From: Aurantiacibacter xanthus
Lineage (GTDB): Bacteria > Pseudomonadota > Alphaproteobacteria > Sphingomonadales > Sphingomonadaceae
Length of the DNA: 64,000 bases
Reading direction: 5' to 3'
NCBI RefSeq assembly: GCF_003584015.1
Contig: NZ_QXFM01000015.1
Coordinates: 1-64,000 of the forward strand
Shown: piece by piece, positions 1-9,488 of the stretch
Layout of the letters: each line of letters starts with the position of its first letter
Numbering within the stretch: the stretch's first letter is position 1
Notes under the pieces: generated by a model
What the model was told of the DNA's origin: nothing
The model's database searches: none
What the model saw: the letters and a program-made list of their open reading frames with translations, nothing else
Translations under genes and position numbers: made by a program

Positions 1-114
1 ACGCATGATTTCCAGCACGATCGCATCGTCCACCTGGGCTTGTGCGGGCTGGGAAAGTGCGGCCAGCGGCAAGGTCAGGCCAGCGGCCAGGACGGCTAGG
101 CGATAGGCGTGCAT
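1..114 (-). CDS. Secreted protein of unknown function (N-terminal part only)
   Basis: The reading frame starts at the ATG at 114 on the minus strand and runs off the left edge, giving 38 codons. The protein begins MHAYRLAVLAAGLTLPLA and continues to a probable signal-peptidase I site AQA, so it is most likely exported to the periplasm. After the signal only about ten residues are visible, too few to name a family. It is transcribed divergently from the FtsB-like gene, so the roughly 200 bases between them should hold both promoters. Confidence 0.6.
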   Translation of the reverse strand, partial: MHAYRLAVLAAGLTLPLAALSQPAQAQVDDAIVLEIMR

Positions 115-320
115 GTTTTCAGACTCCCTCTCAATTGCCGCCATCCATGACGTGGAGCAGGCATCGGCGCAAGGGGCTTGCATGGTGCCGATGGTCGGGT
201 TTGCGCCATACGGCCCGCCGCATTTTACCCCCTTGTCGGCGATATCTACGCAAATATTCGCCGGGTTCGTGGTTTGCCGCTTGAATCGCCCGCATCCCTG
301 TGATTCAAGAGATCATGATC

Positions 321-662
321 ATGACTCCCCGCAAACACGATACCGGTCGAGTGAACCTCGGCGAGCGCTTGGCGAGTGCCTTTGCGCTGATCGTTTTGCT
401 GCTGATCGGCGCGCTTGCCCTGTTCGGTCCGGCGGGCGTCATTGCCTGGGGCGAAAATGCCGCAATGTTGCAGGCCCACAGCAAGCGGATCGCCGAATTG
501 CGCGAGACCAAGGCTGCGCTGGAGAATCGCGTGCGGCTGCTCGATCCCGACAATGTCGATCCCGATCTCGGTTCCGAGCTGGTTCGGCATAACCTCGGCG
601 TGATGCACCCCGATGAATATGTGATCGAGTTGGATATGCCGGACAAGTCCGCAACAGAATAA
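321..662 (+). CDS. ftsB: FtsB/DivIC-family septum formation initiator
   Basis: A small bitopic membrane protein of about 113 residues. It has a short basic N-terminus, one transmembrane helix (AFALIVLLLIGALALFGPAG), then a periplasmic coiled coil (around MLQAHSKRIAELRETKAAL). This layout is that of FtsB/DivIC, which links FtsL and FtsQ in the divisome. The family is called from architecture and from its position before pdhA, an arrangement I know from related alphaproteobacteria. I chose the ATG at 321 because AAGAG lies about ten bases upstream. A GTG at 300 and an ATG at 315 are in the same frame and remain possible. About 150 bases separate it from pdhA. Confidence 0.8.
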   Translation: MTPRKHDTGRVNLGERLASAFALIVLLLIGALALFGPAGVIAWGENAAMLQAHSKRIAELRETKAALENRVRLLDPDNVDPDLGSELVRHNLGVMHPDEYVIELDMPDKSATE

Positions 663-809
663 CCAATATGGTTGTGCGAAGTGGAATTTATTTCCGCTCT
701 GGTATTTCTCTCCGCGACCACATTGCACCCTCTGGAAATAGCAGCCATAGGCCAGTCTCAGATGTGTGCGCCAACTGCGCCACCCGCGTAACAGAGGAAA
801 CCCTGAGCC

Positions 810-1904
810 TTGGCCAAGACCCCCAGCGCCCGTTCCGCCTCGCCCAAGCGCACCCCCGCGCCAAAGGCGAGTGCTGCCGAAAGCAACTCTTCGCTCAATA
901 TCCTGCAAACCGAGTTCGAGAAGGACAAGCGGTTCAAGGCCGACGCCGATACCCTGCTGCACCTTTACGAGCAGATGCTGCTGATCCGCCGCTTCGAAGA
1001 GAAGGCCGGCCAGCTTTACGGCCTCGGCCTGATCGGCGGCTTCTGCCACCTTTATATCGGCCAGGAAGCGGTCGCCATCGGCCTCCAGAGCGCGGCTGAG
1101 CCGGGCAAGGATTCGGTCATCACCGGCTATCGCGACCATGGCCACATGCTGGCCTATGGCATCGATCCCAACATCATCATGGCCGAGTTGACCGGTCGCC
1201 AGGCCGGGATCAGCCACGGCAAGGGCGGCTCGATGCATATGTTCAGCACCGAGCACAAGTTCTTCGGCGGCCACGGCATCGTCGGCGCGCAGGTGTCGCT
1301 CGGCGGCGGCCTTGCCTTTGCCCATAAGTACAACGAGGACGGCGGTCTGTGCATCGCCTATTTCGGTGACGGCGCGGCCAACCAGGGCCAGGTCTACGAG
1401 ACGATGAACATGGCGGCCCTGTGGGATCTGCCGATCGTGTTCGTGGTCGAGAACAACCAGTATGCGATGGGCACCGCGGTCAAGCGCAGCTCGGCGGAAG
1501 TCGAGTTCTACAAGCGCGGCGCGGCTTTCCGCATCCCCGGCATGGATGTCGATGGCATGGACGTGCTCGAAGTGCGCCAGGCCGCCGAGGTCGCCTTCAA
1601 ATATGTGCGCGAGGGCAATGGCCCGGTGCTGATGGAGTGCAACACCTATCGCTATCGCGGACACTCGATGTCCGATCCGGCCAAGTACCGCACCCGCGAG
1701 GAAGTGCAGGACGTGCGCGAAAACCATGACCCGATTGAGCGCGCCAAGGCCGATTTGCTCAAGCTGGGCGTCGAAGAGGACAAGCTGAAAGACATGGACA
1801 AGGCCATTCGCGCGCGCGTCGCGGAGTCGGCGGACTTTGCCGAGAACTCGCCCCTGCCGGAGCCGGGTGAACTCTACACCGATGTGCTCGTGGAGGAGTA
1901 TTGA
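810..1904 (+). CDS. pdhA: Pyruvate dehydrogenase E1 component, alpha subunit
   Basis: The 364-residue alpha subunit of thiamine-diphosphate-dependent pyruvate dehydrogenase, which decarboxylates pyruvate and passes the acetyl group to the lipoyl carrier. The ThDP/Mg motif is present as GDGAANQG followed by ENNQYAMGT, and the phosphorylation-loop region YRYRGHSMSDP is conserved. The first 30 residues are a Ser/Pro/Lys-rich leader typical of the alphaproteobacterial protein. The start is a TTG at 810 preceded by GAGGAAA. It is followed after three bases by pdhB, so the two are clearly co-transcribed. The E2 and E3 genes are not in this window. Confidence 0.95.
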   Translation: MAKTPSARSASPKRTPAPKASAAESNSSLNILQTEFEKDKRFKADADTLLHLYEQMLLIRRFEEKAGQLYGLGLIGGFCHLYIGQEAVAIGLQSAAEPGKDSVITGYRDHGHMLAYGIDPNIIMAELTGRQAGISHGKGGSMHMFSTEHKFFGGHGIVGAQVSLGGGLAFAHKYNEDGGLCIAYFGDGAANQGQVYETMNMAALWDLPIVFVVENNQYAMGTAVKRSSAEVEFYKRGAAFRIPGMDVDGMDVLEVRQAAEVAFKYVREGNGPVLMECNTYRYRGHSMSDPAKYRTREEVQDVRENHDPIERAKADLLKLGVEEDKLKDMDKAIRARVAESADFAENSPLPEPGELYTDVLVEEY

Positions 1905-1907
1905 GCA

Positions 1908-3290
1908 ATGGCGATTGAACTGAAGATGCCCGCGCTCTCGCCCACGATGGAAGAAGGCACGCTGGCCAGGTGGCTGGTCAAGGAAGGCGACACTGTCAGC
2001 TCGGGCGACGTGCTCGCCGAGATCGAGACCGACAAGGCGACGATGGAATTCGAATCCATCGATGAAGGCGTGGTCGGCAAGATCCTCGTGCCCGAAGGCA
2101 CCGAAGAGGTGAAGGTCGGCACCGTGATCGCGATTCTCGCCGCCGAGGGCGAAGAGGTGTCGGATGCGGCGCCTGCTCCCGCAGCTGAAGAGAAGGCCGA
2201 GGCCAGCTCCGGCGAGAAGCCGGGCGCCGACGAGGAAGGCCCGATTGCGGTTTCCGCGCCCGAGGCCAAGCCGCGCAAGGCCGATCCTGCCATTCCCGCC
2301 GGCACCAACATGATCACGCTGAGCGTGCGCGAAGCGTTGCGCGATGCCATGGCCGAGGAAATGCGCCGTGACGAACGCGTGTTCGTGATGGGCGAGGAAG
2401 TCGCCGAGTATCAGGGTGCCTACAAGGTCACGCAAGGGCTGCTCGACGAGTTCGGCCCCAAGCGCGTGATCGATACCCCGATCACCGAATATGGCTTTGC
2501 CGGCATCGGTACGGGCGCGGCCATGGGCGGCCTGCGCCCGGTGGTCGAGTTCATGACCTTCAACTTCGCGATGCAGGCGATTGACCACCTGATCAACTCT
2601 GCCGCCAAGACCAACTATATGTCGGGCGGCCAGATGCGTTGCCCGGTGGTGTTCCGCGGCCCCAACGGCGCGGCCAGCCGCGTCGGCGCGCAGCATAGCC
2701 AGAACTATGCCCCGTGGTACGCCAGCGTGCCGGGTCTGGTGGTGATCGCGCCCTACGACGCATCGGACGCCAAGGGCCTGCTCAAGGCGGCGATCCGCTC
2801 GGAAGATCCGGTGATTTTCCTCGAAAACGAGCTGGTTTACGGCGAGAAGTTCGAGGTTGCCCAGCTTGACGACCACGTCCTGCCGATCGGCAAGGCGCGG
2901 ATCATGCGCGAGGGTTCGGACGTCACCATCGTCAGCTATTCGATCGCCGTGGGCATCGCGCTCAAGGCTGCCGAGGAACTGGCGGGCGAGGGCATCGAGG
3001 CCGAGGTCATCGACCTGCGCACGATCCGTCCGCTTGACAAGGAAGCGGTGCTTGAAAGTCTCGCCAAGACCAACCGCGTGGTGATCGCCGAAGAAGGCTG
3101 GCCGACCTGCTCGGTCGCCTCGGAAATCGTCGCGCTGTGCATGGAGGAGGGCTTCGACCACCTCGATGCGCCGGTCACCCGTGTGTGCAACGAGGACGTG
3201 CCGCTGCCCTATGCCGCCAACCTCGAAAAGCTCGCGCTGATCGACAAGGACAAGGTCATCGCGGCGGTGAAGAAGGTCTGTTACCGCTGA
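1908..3290 (+). CDS. pdhB: Pyruvate dehydrogenase E1 component, beta subunit with N-terminal lipoyl domain
   Basis: A 460-residue E1-beta chain. Residues 1-80 form a biotinyl/lipoyl domain with the lipoylation signature ETDKATMEF, where Lys43 is the expected acceptor. A charged Ala/Glu/Pro linker of about 50 residues follows, then the transketolase-like pyrimidine-binding and C-terminal domains ([32 protein letters not shown]). A lipoyl domain fused to E1-beta is known from Sinorhizobium, Zymomonas and Sphingomonadales, so it supports the taxonomic placement. It pairs with pdhA upstream. A strong hairpin ten bases downstream probably ends the operon. Confidence 0.95.
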   Translation: MAIELKMPALSPTMEEGTLARWLVKEGDTVSSGDVLAEIETDKATMEFESIDEGVVGKILVPEGTEEVKVGTVIAILAAEGEEVSDAAPAPAAEEKAEASSGEKPGADEEGPIAVSAPEAKPRKADPAIPAGTNMITLSVREALRDAMAEEMRRDERVFVMGEEVAEYQGAYKVTQGLLDEFGPKRVIDTPITEYGFAGIGTGAAMGGLRPVVEFMTFNFAMQAIDHLINSAAKTNYMSGGQMRCPVVFRGPNGAASRVGAQHSQNYAPWYASVPGLVVIAPYDASDAKGLLKAAIRSEDPVIFLENELVYGEKFEVAQLDDHVLPIGKARIMREGSDVTIVSYSIAVGIALKAAEELAGEGIEAEVIDLRTIRPLDKEAVLESLAKTNRVVIAEEGWPTCSVASEIVALCMEEGFDHLDAPVTRVCNEDVPLPYAANLEKLALIDKDKVIAAVKKVCYR

Positions 3291-3299
3291 TAGGCTTAT

Positions 3300-3330
3300 G
3301 CGACGCCTGTCCTTCCGGGGCAGGCGTCGC
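3300..3330 (+). terminator. Hairpin downstream of pdhAB
   Basis: A 13-bp stem (GCGACGCCTGTCC paired with its complement, one G-T pair) closes a five-base loop, beginning ten bases after the pdhB stop codon. No clear T-run follows, so it may work with Rho or as an RNA-stabilising end. Confidence 0.6.
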
Positions 3331-3453
3331 AGCTGGTGCGCGATCCCTGAAAGGTCACGGGTGCCCGGACGGCCGCGCTAACCGTCGACAGAGGCGGTCT
3401 TTTACGAAATTCTAAGGAAGATTTTGCATGCAGGCGGCTGGAGATAGCTCGCC

Positions 3454-4125
3454 ATGGCCAGACTGCATGACCATAGTTCCGACCACCTGTCGCCCGCGCG
3501 CGGGCGCCTTTCGCTATGGGACGATTGCAGCGGCGCAGTAGTGATCGAATTCGCCATCGTCGGCACGGCCTTCATCGCATTGCTGATGGCCACGCTGCAT
3601 CTGATGATGGTCTATCTCGCGCAGCAGATGCTGGAGACCGCCGCCGAGGGCGCGTCCCGCATGTTTCTGACCGGCTTTGCCCAAACCTCAACAATGGCGA
3701 ACGGCCACGTCGGCATGACCGACGCCGACTTCAAGGACGCCATCTGCAACGGGGCCAGCGGAACCGACGCGAACGGTGATGCCTTCACCATAAAGCCGCT
3801 TCTGCCCGCCATGCTGTCGTGCTCACGCCTGACGGTGAATGTGAGCCGCGCCCCTGCCTACACCGTCGGCGCCGCCAACCGCCCGACCTTCACTTACGAC
3901 AGCGACGGCAAAATCGTCTCGACCGGCACCGGCTATAGCTACACCGCCGCCGGTTCGGGCAAGAACCAGATCATCGCGGTGCAGTTGATCTACCTGTGGC
4001 CGACCGGCACCGGCGCGCTGGGCAGCAGCCTCATCAATGAGCCGAACAACAACCGCATGCTTACGGCCACCTCGGTCTTCACCACCGAGGACTATGCATG
4101 CGGTGCGGGGCAGGCGTCATGCTGA
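3454..4125 (+). CDS. TadE-family pilus assembly / pseudopilin-like protein
   Basis: A 223-residue protein with one N-terminal transmembrane helix inside the TadE-like signature. Residues 27-60 read SGAVVIEFAIVGTAFIAL followed by LETAAEGASR; the small-residue plus Glu motif matches type IVb pseudopilins. The remainder is a predicted periplasmic domain with no motif I recognise. It is the first of three adjacent genes of the same general class; its stop overlaps the next start (ATGCTGA at 4119-4125), implying translational coupling. TadE-like proteins normally accompany Flp/Tad secretion systems, but no Tad ATPase, secretin or prepilin gene is present here. Confidence 0.8.
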   Translation: MARLHDHSSDHLSPARGRLSLWDDCSGAVVIEFAIVGTAFIALLMATLHLMMVYLAQQMLETAAEGASRMFLTGFAQTSTMANGHVGMTDADFKDAICNGASGTDANGDAFTIKPLLPAMLSCSRLTVNVSRAPAYTVGAANRPTFTYDSDGKIVSTGTGYSYTAAGSGKNQIIAVQLIYLWPTGTGALGSSLINEPNNNRMLTATSVFTTEDYACGAGQASC

Positions 4126-4793
4126 GACGGCTGCTTTCCTGCACCAGCGGCACCGCGCTGATCGAATTCGCGTTTCTGTTGCCGGTGATGCTGGTGCTCT
4201 ACTTCGGCGGCATGACCGTTTCCGAGCTGATCGCGGTGAATCGCAAGGTGACGGTTGCGACCCGCTCGTTGACCGACCTCGTCAGCCGCAACATGTCACC
4301 TGCGATCGTCTACAACGATCCGGCTGCGGGCAACGCAAACAACTTCCTGAGCGCAAGTGCAGTGTCGCTTGCGCCCTACAAGCTCGACGTGGCCACGCAG
4401 CAGATCTCGCTGTTGCGTGTGTGCGACGCCAACCACGCCTATGTGGTGTGGACGCGGGCGCGCACGCAGAACAGCGACGGGTCCAGCGGGTCGGCGATCG
4501 CTTCAACCGATACCCCCGGCACCTTGCCCAGGGTGGAAAGGCAGCCGCGAGAAGCGATTGTCGAGGTTCCGGGCGACCTCGTGTCGCCGAACATGATCCC
4601 CGTCTCGCCCGACGGCACCAACGTTTGCAACAACCTCGACCCGGGCACCAGCACCACGACGCAGGTCGGGACGTCCGGGGCGTTTCTGTACCGCGGAACA
4701 GTTACCTACGCCTACGCCCCGCCGATAGATTTCATGTCGGTGGGCGAGATGACCCTGTCCGACACGATCTACATGTCCCCGCGCCTTTTCTAG
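4119..4793 (+). CDS. TadE-family protein
   Basis: A 224-residue protein whose N-terminus (SGTALIEFAFLLPVMLVLYF) is a TadE-type transmembrane segment with the conserved Glu. The rest is a predicted periplasmic domain. The start at 4119 is chosen because it gives the canonical short basic leader MLRRLLSC and overlaps the preceding stop codon. An in-frame ATG at 4098 would add seven residues. The next gene follows after ten bases, so all three pilus-like genes form one transcription unit. The sequence downstream of the membrane segment is not recognisable, and the pair with the previous gene looks like an old duplication. Confidence 0.8.
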   Translation: MLRRLLSCTSGTALIEFAFLLPVMLVLYFGGMTVSELIAVNRKVTVATRSLTDLVSRNMSPAIVYNDPAAGNANNFLSASAVSLAPYKLDVATQQISLLRVCDANHAYVVWTRARTQNSDGSSGSAIASTDTPGTLPRVERQPREAIVEVPGDLVSPNMIPVSPDGTNVCNNLDPGTSTTTQVGTSGAFLYRGTVTYAYAPPIDFMSVGEMTLSDTIYMSPRLF

Positions 4794-4803
4794 GAAACGG
4801 CAG

Positions 4804-6705
4804 ATGTTCGCACGGCTCACCACAACCACCACCACGACGATCGGCGGGCTCTTGCGCCGCCTCAAGTCCGATTGCCGCGGCAACGTGCTGATGATTTTCG
4901 GCTTTGCAGTGATTCCTCTCACCTTCGCGGCGGGGTTCGGGGTGGACTATGGGCGCGCCATGCGGCTGGAGACCCACCTCAACGCCGCTGCCGATGCCGC
5001 TGCGCTGGCCGCGGTTTCTCCGACGATGATGTTTGAATCGGATGCGGCTGCCAAGCAGGCTGCGGTCAACATGTTTGAAACGCAGGCCGAGCAGATGGGC
5101 GGCTATCGCATTCTGGATGTCGAGCCGAAAGTCGAGAAGGTGACCACCGGCAGTGGCAGCACGCTTGGTTTTCTGCGCAAGGTCACCATCAGCTATACGG
5201 CGGAGTCGATCAACTCCTTCGGCGGGATTCTGGGGGCGGACACGCTCACGATTTCGGGCTCGGCCGTTGCCAGCGCCGCACAGCCGCCCAACGTCGATTT
5301 CTATCTGGCGATGGACAATTCGCCCTCGATGCTGCTGCCCGCGACCAGCGACGGCATTGCCAAGGTTATCGCTGCGACCAAGAACTCGCACAATGCAAAC
5401 GGCTGCGCCTATGCCTGCCATGCGCAGATGCCGCACAAGGACAGTATCTGGATCAGGGATACCCAGGGCCGCGATGTGCTGCTCTCGACAAGTTACTACA
5501 CGGCAGGTTCGCCCAAGAATAGCTGGTGGTATCGCTGGGATGCCCGCGGCGAGCAACTCTTTGACAGCAACGGCAACCCGATGAACTCGACCGTGACTGT
5601 CACTGCCGATCCTGTCACGCAGATTGTGCGCAGATCGTATCGGTGCGGATGGTGGAGCACTTGCTATTACAACGAAACGACCACCACTACCGAAACCACC
5701 ACAACGGGTGTCCGCTACACACTGGTTGACAGCTCGAGCGGACCGGTGACCATCAACCGGGCTGTTACCACCATCACCGACAAGCATGTGGAGGTTTCGG
5801 AGACCCGCTACAACACAAGTTCGTCATACGACACCAAGGGCTCTCCAGTTACCCAGCCGTCCACTGTCTACGACTACGGGTACTGGGCCGACGGGTTCTG
5901 GCTGACGCATAACTACGGCAAGATCTTCGGCAGCCCTGAGCGCCTTCAACTGCGCAAGGATGCGATGGTGGCCGCGGCCACGCAGCTCATCCCCTTCGCG
6001 GCCAATCAGGCGGACGATTACCGCGTGACCTACCAGATGCAGCTGTTCTCGTTCGACTGGACCCGGCCGGGGCAAAGCACGCCGGTCCGCCAACTGACCG
6101 GGCTGACCGATGTCGGGATCTACAACCAGGGCTTCTCGGTGGAATCGGTCTTCCCGGCCGATGACTACTGGTACCAGAACGGTATGCCCACCAAAAATCT
6201 GGACGTCGGCGACCGGACCACCGAGATGCTGAACATGCTCAATTTCATGAACAGCCATATCCCCAATGCCGGAAATGGCGCGCCGGGTCAGACGCCGCAG
6301 AAGATCATGTTCCTCATCACAGATGGCATGCTCGATCAACCGGATGGCTCGCGCGTGATGGGGCCGATGCGCAGCGCTGCCAACAAGGAGCTGGCCAAGT
6401 GCAGCGCGCTCAAGGCGCGGGGCATCAAGATCGCGATCCTCTACACGCAGTACCTGCCGGAATCGCTGGTCGGCGACAGCTGGTCGCAAAGCAATGTCGC
6501 GCCCTGGCTGCCGGCTCCGCCTTCGCCCTACCCGGTGGGCAATGCGGGCAGCTCCGATCAGATCCTCGCCGCCTTGCAAAAGTGCGCTTCACCCGGAAAC
6601 AACGGGGCGCCGCTGGTGCAGACCGTCACTTCGGACGACAACATCGCCACCGCGCTGCGGACGCTGTTTTCGACCACGCTGCAAACGGCGCGCCTGATCA
6701 AGTAA
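4804..6705 (+). CDS. TadG-like pilus assembly protein with a von Willebrand A domain
   Basis: A 633-residue protein. Residues 28-48 form the membrane segment of a TadG/TadE-like N-terminus (NVLMIFGFAVIPLTFAAGFG), followed by the typical Ala-rich helix NAAADAAALAAV. A vWA domain follows: the metal-site DxSxS motif is D171-N-S-P-S175, and a second site is ITDG near residue 507. Between the first motif and the helix RLQLRKDAM (residue 380) lies an insertion of about 175 residues rich in Thr, Ser, Tyr and Trp. Seven consecutive Thr codons occur at residues 6-12, and two more Thr clusters occur in the insertion. It probably acts at the cell envelope in adhesion or pilus assembly. It is the last gene of the three-gene unit. 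Confidence 0.85.
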   Translation: MFARLTTTTTTTIGGLLRRLKSDCRGNVLMIFGFAVIPLTFAAGFGVDYGRAMRLETHLNAAADAAALAAVSPTMMFESDAAAKQAAVNMFETQAEQMGGYRILDVEPKVEKVTTGSGSTLGFLRKVTISYTAESINSFGGILGADTLTISGSAVASAAQPPNVDFYLAMDNSPSMLLPATSDGIAKVIAATKNSHNANGCAYACHAQMPHKDSIWIRDTQGRDVLLSTSYYTAGSPKNSWWYRWDARGEQLFDSNGNPMNSTVTVTADPVTQIVRRSYRCGWWSTCYYNETTTTTETTTTGVRYTLVDSSSGPVTINRAVTTITDKHVEVSETRYNTSSSYDTKGSPVTQPSTVYDYGYWADGFWLTHNYGKIFGSPERLQLRKDAMVAAATQLIPFAANQADDYRVTYQMQLFSFDWTRPGQSTPVRQLTGLTDVGIYNQGFSVESVFPADDYWYQNGMPTKNLDVGDRTTEMLNMLNFMNSHIPNAGNGAPGQTPQKIMFLITDGMLDQPDGSRVMGPMRSAANKELAKCSALKARGIKIAILYTQYLPESLVGDSWSQSNVAPWLPAPPSPYPVGNAGSSDQILAALQKCASPGNNGAPLVQTVTSDDNIATALRTLFSTTLQTARLIK

Positions 6706-6753
6706 GATCGCCGCCGCCGTTAACGGGCTTGCATTCCGCAGCGGCGGTTGGGA

Positions 6754-7416
6754 ATGACCGCCGCGATGTCTCACGATCTGATCGAAACTCTGCCTCTGCC
6801 GCAGCGGCTGGCGCTGTCCTATGCCCCGGCTGCGGCGCGCCCGGCTACGCTCGCGCTGCTGGCGCTTGATACCCGGCTGGCGGGGGTTGCCCTGGGTGGT
6901 GGCGAGCCCATGCTGACGCAGATCAAGCTCGCCTGGTGGCGCGACCGGTTGCGCGAACCGTGTGACAAATGGCCCAAGGGAGAGCCGCTGCTGGCGGCCC
7001 TGCGCGATAGTATGGGTGACTGCGCCGGTCTCGTCGCGCTGGTCGATGGCTGGGAGGCGTTGCTCGCCGAGGAACCGGGCGAGGAGGCCTGGCATGAGTT
7101 CGCCGCAGGGCGCGTGGCACTGTGGGACACGCTGGCGCGCAGGCTCGGTGCCGACGGGCAGGGCGTTGCTGCACCCGCACGGATCTGGGCGCTGGCCGAT
7201 CTGGCGCTGGCGATACCGCCGGGCGATGAGCGTGCTTCAATCGTCAGCGCTGCCATGAAGCACCCTGCCCGAACCCGGCGTCTGCCGCGGGCTTTGCGTC
7301 CGCTGGCGGTGCTCGATGCGCTGGCCCGCCGGGCGCTCGCTGGCGAGCGCGAGGGGCTGCTCGACGGGCCGGGTGCGATGCTGCTGGCAATGAGGGTTGG
7401 CATTTCAGGAGTCTGA
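6754..7416 (+). CDS. Squalene/phytoene synthase-fold protein
   Basis: About 220 residues with the all-helical squalene/phytoene synthase-like fold. The segment QIKLAWWRDRLRE corresponds to the conserved LxWWRdRL motif of the NDUFAF6-like branch, which includes many small alphaproteobacterial proteins of unclear role. The two Asp-rich diphosphate-binding motifs of true synthases are not evident, so enzymatic activity in carotenoid or hopanoid synthesis is doubtful. It is shorter than real synthases (about 280-350 residues). Starts at 6754 (ATG), 6766 (ATG) and 6748 (TTG) share the frame; I use 6754. It stands between the Tad-like module and an EF-hand protein gene on the same strand. Confidence 0.65.
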   Translation: MTAAMSHDLIETLPLPQRLALSYAPAAARPATLALLALDTRLAGVALGGGEPMLTQIKLAWWRDRLREPCDKWPKGEPLLAALRDSMGDCAGLVALVDGWEALLAEEPGEEAWHEFAAGRVALWDTLARRLGADGQGVAAPARIWALADLALAIPPGDERASIVSAAMKHPARTRRLPRALRPLAVLDALARRALAGEREGLLDGPGAMLLAMRVGISGV

Positions 7417-7459
7417 GGTACTCTCCGTAAGTCTCTGGGGCATATGGGGAGATACTGCG

Positions 7460-7927
7460 ATGAATCGCCTGATATTGGGTGCGGTCAGCGCGTTATTGAT
7501 GGTGGGGGTGGGGCTGTTCTGGATTCAGGGCCGCGCCGAGGTGGAGCGGGCCGCGCCGCCGCCCGATCCCGCGGCTCTGGCGCAGGAAAGCACCGATCCC
7601 GAGGCGCTGCCTCTGGCCGATGTGGCCGGTTTGCTGGGCCCCGAGCCGCCTGAGGCGAGCGAGCTGACCCGCGAACAGCGCCGCTTCTTCCGTTACGACC
7701 GCAACCGCGACATGAAGATCACCCGCAACGAGATGCTTTCGAGCCGCACCGATGCCTTCCGCAAGCTGGATATCGACGGCAACAACCTGCTCGATTTCGA
7801 GGAATGGGCGATCACCACCGCCGAGCGGTTCGACGAGATGGACGCCGATGGCAACCGCGAGCTGACCGCCACCGAATTCGCCACCAGCGCGCCGAGACCC
7901 GCACCGAAACCGCGCTGTTCGTGTTGA
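7460..7927 (+). CDS. Membrane-anchored or secreted EF-hand protein
   Basis: 155 residues. An N-terminal hydrophobic segment (LILGAVSALLMVGVGLFWI) anchors or exports the protein, followed by a Pro/Ala-rich linker. Three EF-hand-like calcium loops come next: DRNRDMKITRNE, DIDGNNLLDFEE and DADGNRELTATE, each with Asp/Asn at the coordinating positions and Glu at position 12. It ends with the basic tail PAPKPRCSC. GGGGAGA lies about eight bases before the ATG at 7460. It is likely a periplasmic or envelope calcium-binding protein; the target is unknown. A palindromic repeat lies between its stop and the convergent trmFO gene. Confidence 0.75.
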   Translation: MNRLILGAVSALLMVGVGLFWIQGRAEVERAAPPPDPAALAQESTDPEALPLADVAGLLGPEPPEASELTREQRRFFRYDRNRDMKITRNEMLSSRTDAFRKLDIDGNNLLDFEEWAITTAERFDEMDADGNRELTATEFATSAPRPAPKPRCSC

Positions 7928-7951
7928 TCACCATCTGCGTGATGACAAACC

Positions 7952-8058
7952 ACCCCCGCTCGCCCTGAGCTTGTCGAAGGGCTGTTGTTTCTTTGCGGGC
8001 AAGCGAGAGGCCTGAAGGAAGGCCGATCCTTCGACAAGCTCAGGATGAGCGGGGGTGG
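7952..8058. repeat. Long palindromic repeat, CCTGAGCTTGTCGAAGG family (copy 1)
   Basis: The left arm at 7952-7981 and right arm at 8028-8058 are near-perfect inverted copies (core CCTGAGCTTGTCGAAGG), with about 45 bases between them. It sits exactly between the convergent ends of the EF-hand gene and trmFO, so it could terminate transcription in both directions. Related copies are at 23850, 28896, 45576 and 51396. Confidence 0.85.
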
Positions 8059-8059
8059 G

Positions 8060-9427
8060 TTAGGCCGGAACCGTGCCCACCCCCGCCAGCCATTCGCCGA
8101 AATCGGCTTTGCCGCGCTCGGTATAGGCTTCCTTGCGCTGCTTCTTGTGGACCTCGTGCAGCGGCGGAAACAGGCCGAAGTTGATGTTCATCGGCTGATA
8201 GCTCGAGGCCTCGGCATCGCCCGTGATGTGCGAAAGCAGGGCGCCCAGTGCCGAGGTCGGCGGGGGCGCGGTCCAGTCGGTGCCCGCAAGTTCGGCCGCC
8301 GCCATCATTCCTGCGACCAGCCCCACGGCCGAGCTTTCGACATAGCCCTCGCAGCCCGTCACCTGCCCGGCAAAGCGGATATGCGGCGCGCTCTTCAGCC
8401 GCAGTTGGCGGTCAAGCAATTCGGGCGAGTTGATGAAGGTGTTGCGGTGCATCCCGCCCAGCCGCGCGAACTCGGCGTTTTCCAGCCCCGGAATGGTGCG
8501 GAACAGCTCGACCTGCGCGCCATATTTCATCTTGGTCTGAAACCCGACCATGTTCCACAGGGTGCCGAGCTTGTTGTCCTGCCGCAGCTGCACCACGGCA
8601 TAGGGCCAGCGGCCCTGCGGGTGCTCCTCATTGGTGTCGTAGGGATTATCGAGCCCCACGCCCTTCATCGGGCCGTAGCGCAGCGTCTCGACCCCGCGCT
8701 CGGCCATGACCTCGATCGGCATGCAGCCGTCGAAATAGGGGGTGTCGGCCTCCCACTCCTTGAACTCGCCCTTTTCGGCGTCGAGCAGACCCTGGTGAAA
8801 GGCGAGGTACTGCTCTTTGGTCATCGGGCAGTTGATATAGTCGCCGTCCTCGTTCGAGGCCTCGGTGCGCTTGTTCCAGCGGCTCTGGATCCAGCACTTC
8901 GACATATCAATCGAATCGCGGTGCACGATGGGGGCAATGGCGTCGAAGAAGGCGAGCCGGTCTTCGCCGGTGGCCTTGACGATGGAGCTGGCCAGCTCGG
9001 CAGCGGTGAGCGGGCCAGTGGCGACGATGGTGAGCCCGCTCTCCGGTAGGGCCTCGACCTTCTCGCGCACGATCTCCACGTTCGGATGCTCGCTCAGCAC
9101 GCGCTCGACCTCGGCGGAGAACACGTCGCGGTCGACCGCCATGGCGCTGCCCGCCGGAACGCGCGCTTTCTCGCCCGCCATCATCACCAGCGAGCCCAGC
9201 CGCCGCATCTCGTGGTGCAGCAGGCCGACCGCGTTCTTGGTGTCGTCGTCGGAGCGGAACGAGTTGGAGCAGACCAGCTCGGCCAGCCCCTCGGTTTCGT
9301 GGGCGGGGGTCTTGCCGCCGCCGCCGCGCATTTCCGAAAGGCGCACCTTCACGCCGCGCTGGGCGAGCTGAAACGCCGCTTCCGATCCGGCGAGGCCGCC
9401 GCCGATGATGTGTACCTGATGAGTCAT
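8060..9427 (-). CDS. trmFO: Methylenetetrahydrofolate-tRNA (uracil-54-C5)-methyltransferase, FAD-dependent
   Basis: A 455-residue flavoprotein that makes ribothymidine at position 54 of tRNA, using methylenetetrahydrofolate as carbon donor and FADH2 as reductant. The N-terminus [17 protein letters not shown] is the FAD dinucleotide-binding motif. The family segments [21 protein letters not shown] and [10 protein letters not shown] are present, and the length matches the family. I start at the ATG at 9427 ([10 protein letters not shown]). The frame stays open further upstream, but those residues are not part of the family. Its 3' end abuts a palindromic repeat. TrmFO is typical of alphaproteobacteria, in place of TrmA. 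Confidence 0.95.
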   Translation of the reverse strand: MTHQVHIIGGGLAGSEAAFQLAQRGVKVRLSEMRGGGGKTPAHETEGLAELVCSNSFRSDDDTKNAVGLLHHEMRRLGSLVMMAGEKARVPAGSAMAVDRDVFSAEVERVLSEHPNVEIVREKVEALPESGLTIVATGPLTAAELASSIVKATGEDRLAFFDAIAPIVHRDSIDMSKCWIQSRWNKRTEASNEDGDYINCPMTKEQYLAFHQGLLDAEKGEFKEWEADTPYFDGCMPIEVMAERGVETLRYGPMKGVGLDNPYDTNEEHPQGRWPYAVVQLRQDNKLGTLWNMVGFQTKMKYGAQVELFRTIPGLENAEFARLGGMHRNTFINSPELLDRQLRLKSAPHIRFAGQVTGCEGYVESSAVGLVAGMMAAAELAGTDWTAPPPTSALGALLSHITGDAEASSYQPMNINFGLFPPLHEVHKKQRKEAYTERGKADFGEWLAGVGTVPA

Positions 9428-9488
9428 GGCTGGCCAGATAGGCGTTTCGGGTGCTGGCGCAAATAGCTGCGCGCGGCTAACTGAGCCC

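Noticed and set aside
246-3161. Very long minus-strand open frame of 971 codons opposite pdhA and pdhB
   Set aside because: The plus strand encodes clear pyruvate dehydrogenase subunits. High GC removes stop codons in the antisense frame; the peptide has no recognisable domain and is rich in His, Arg and Asp, as expected for a shadow.
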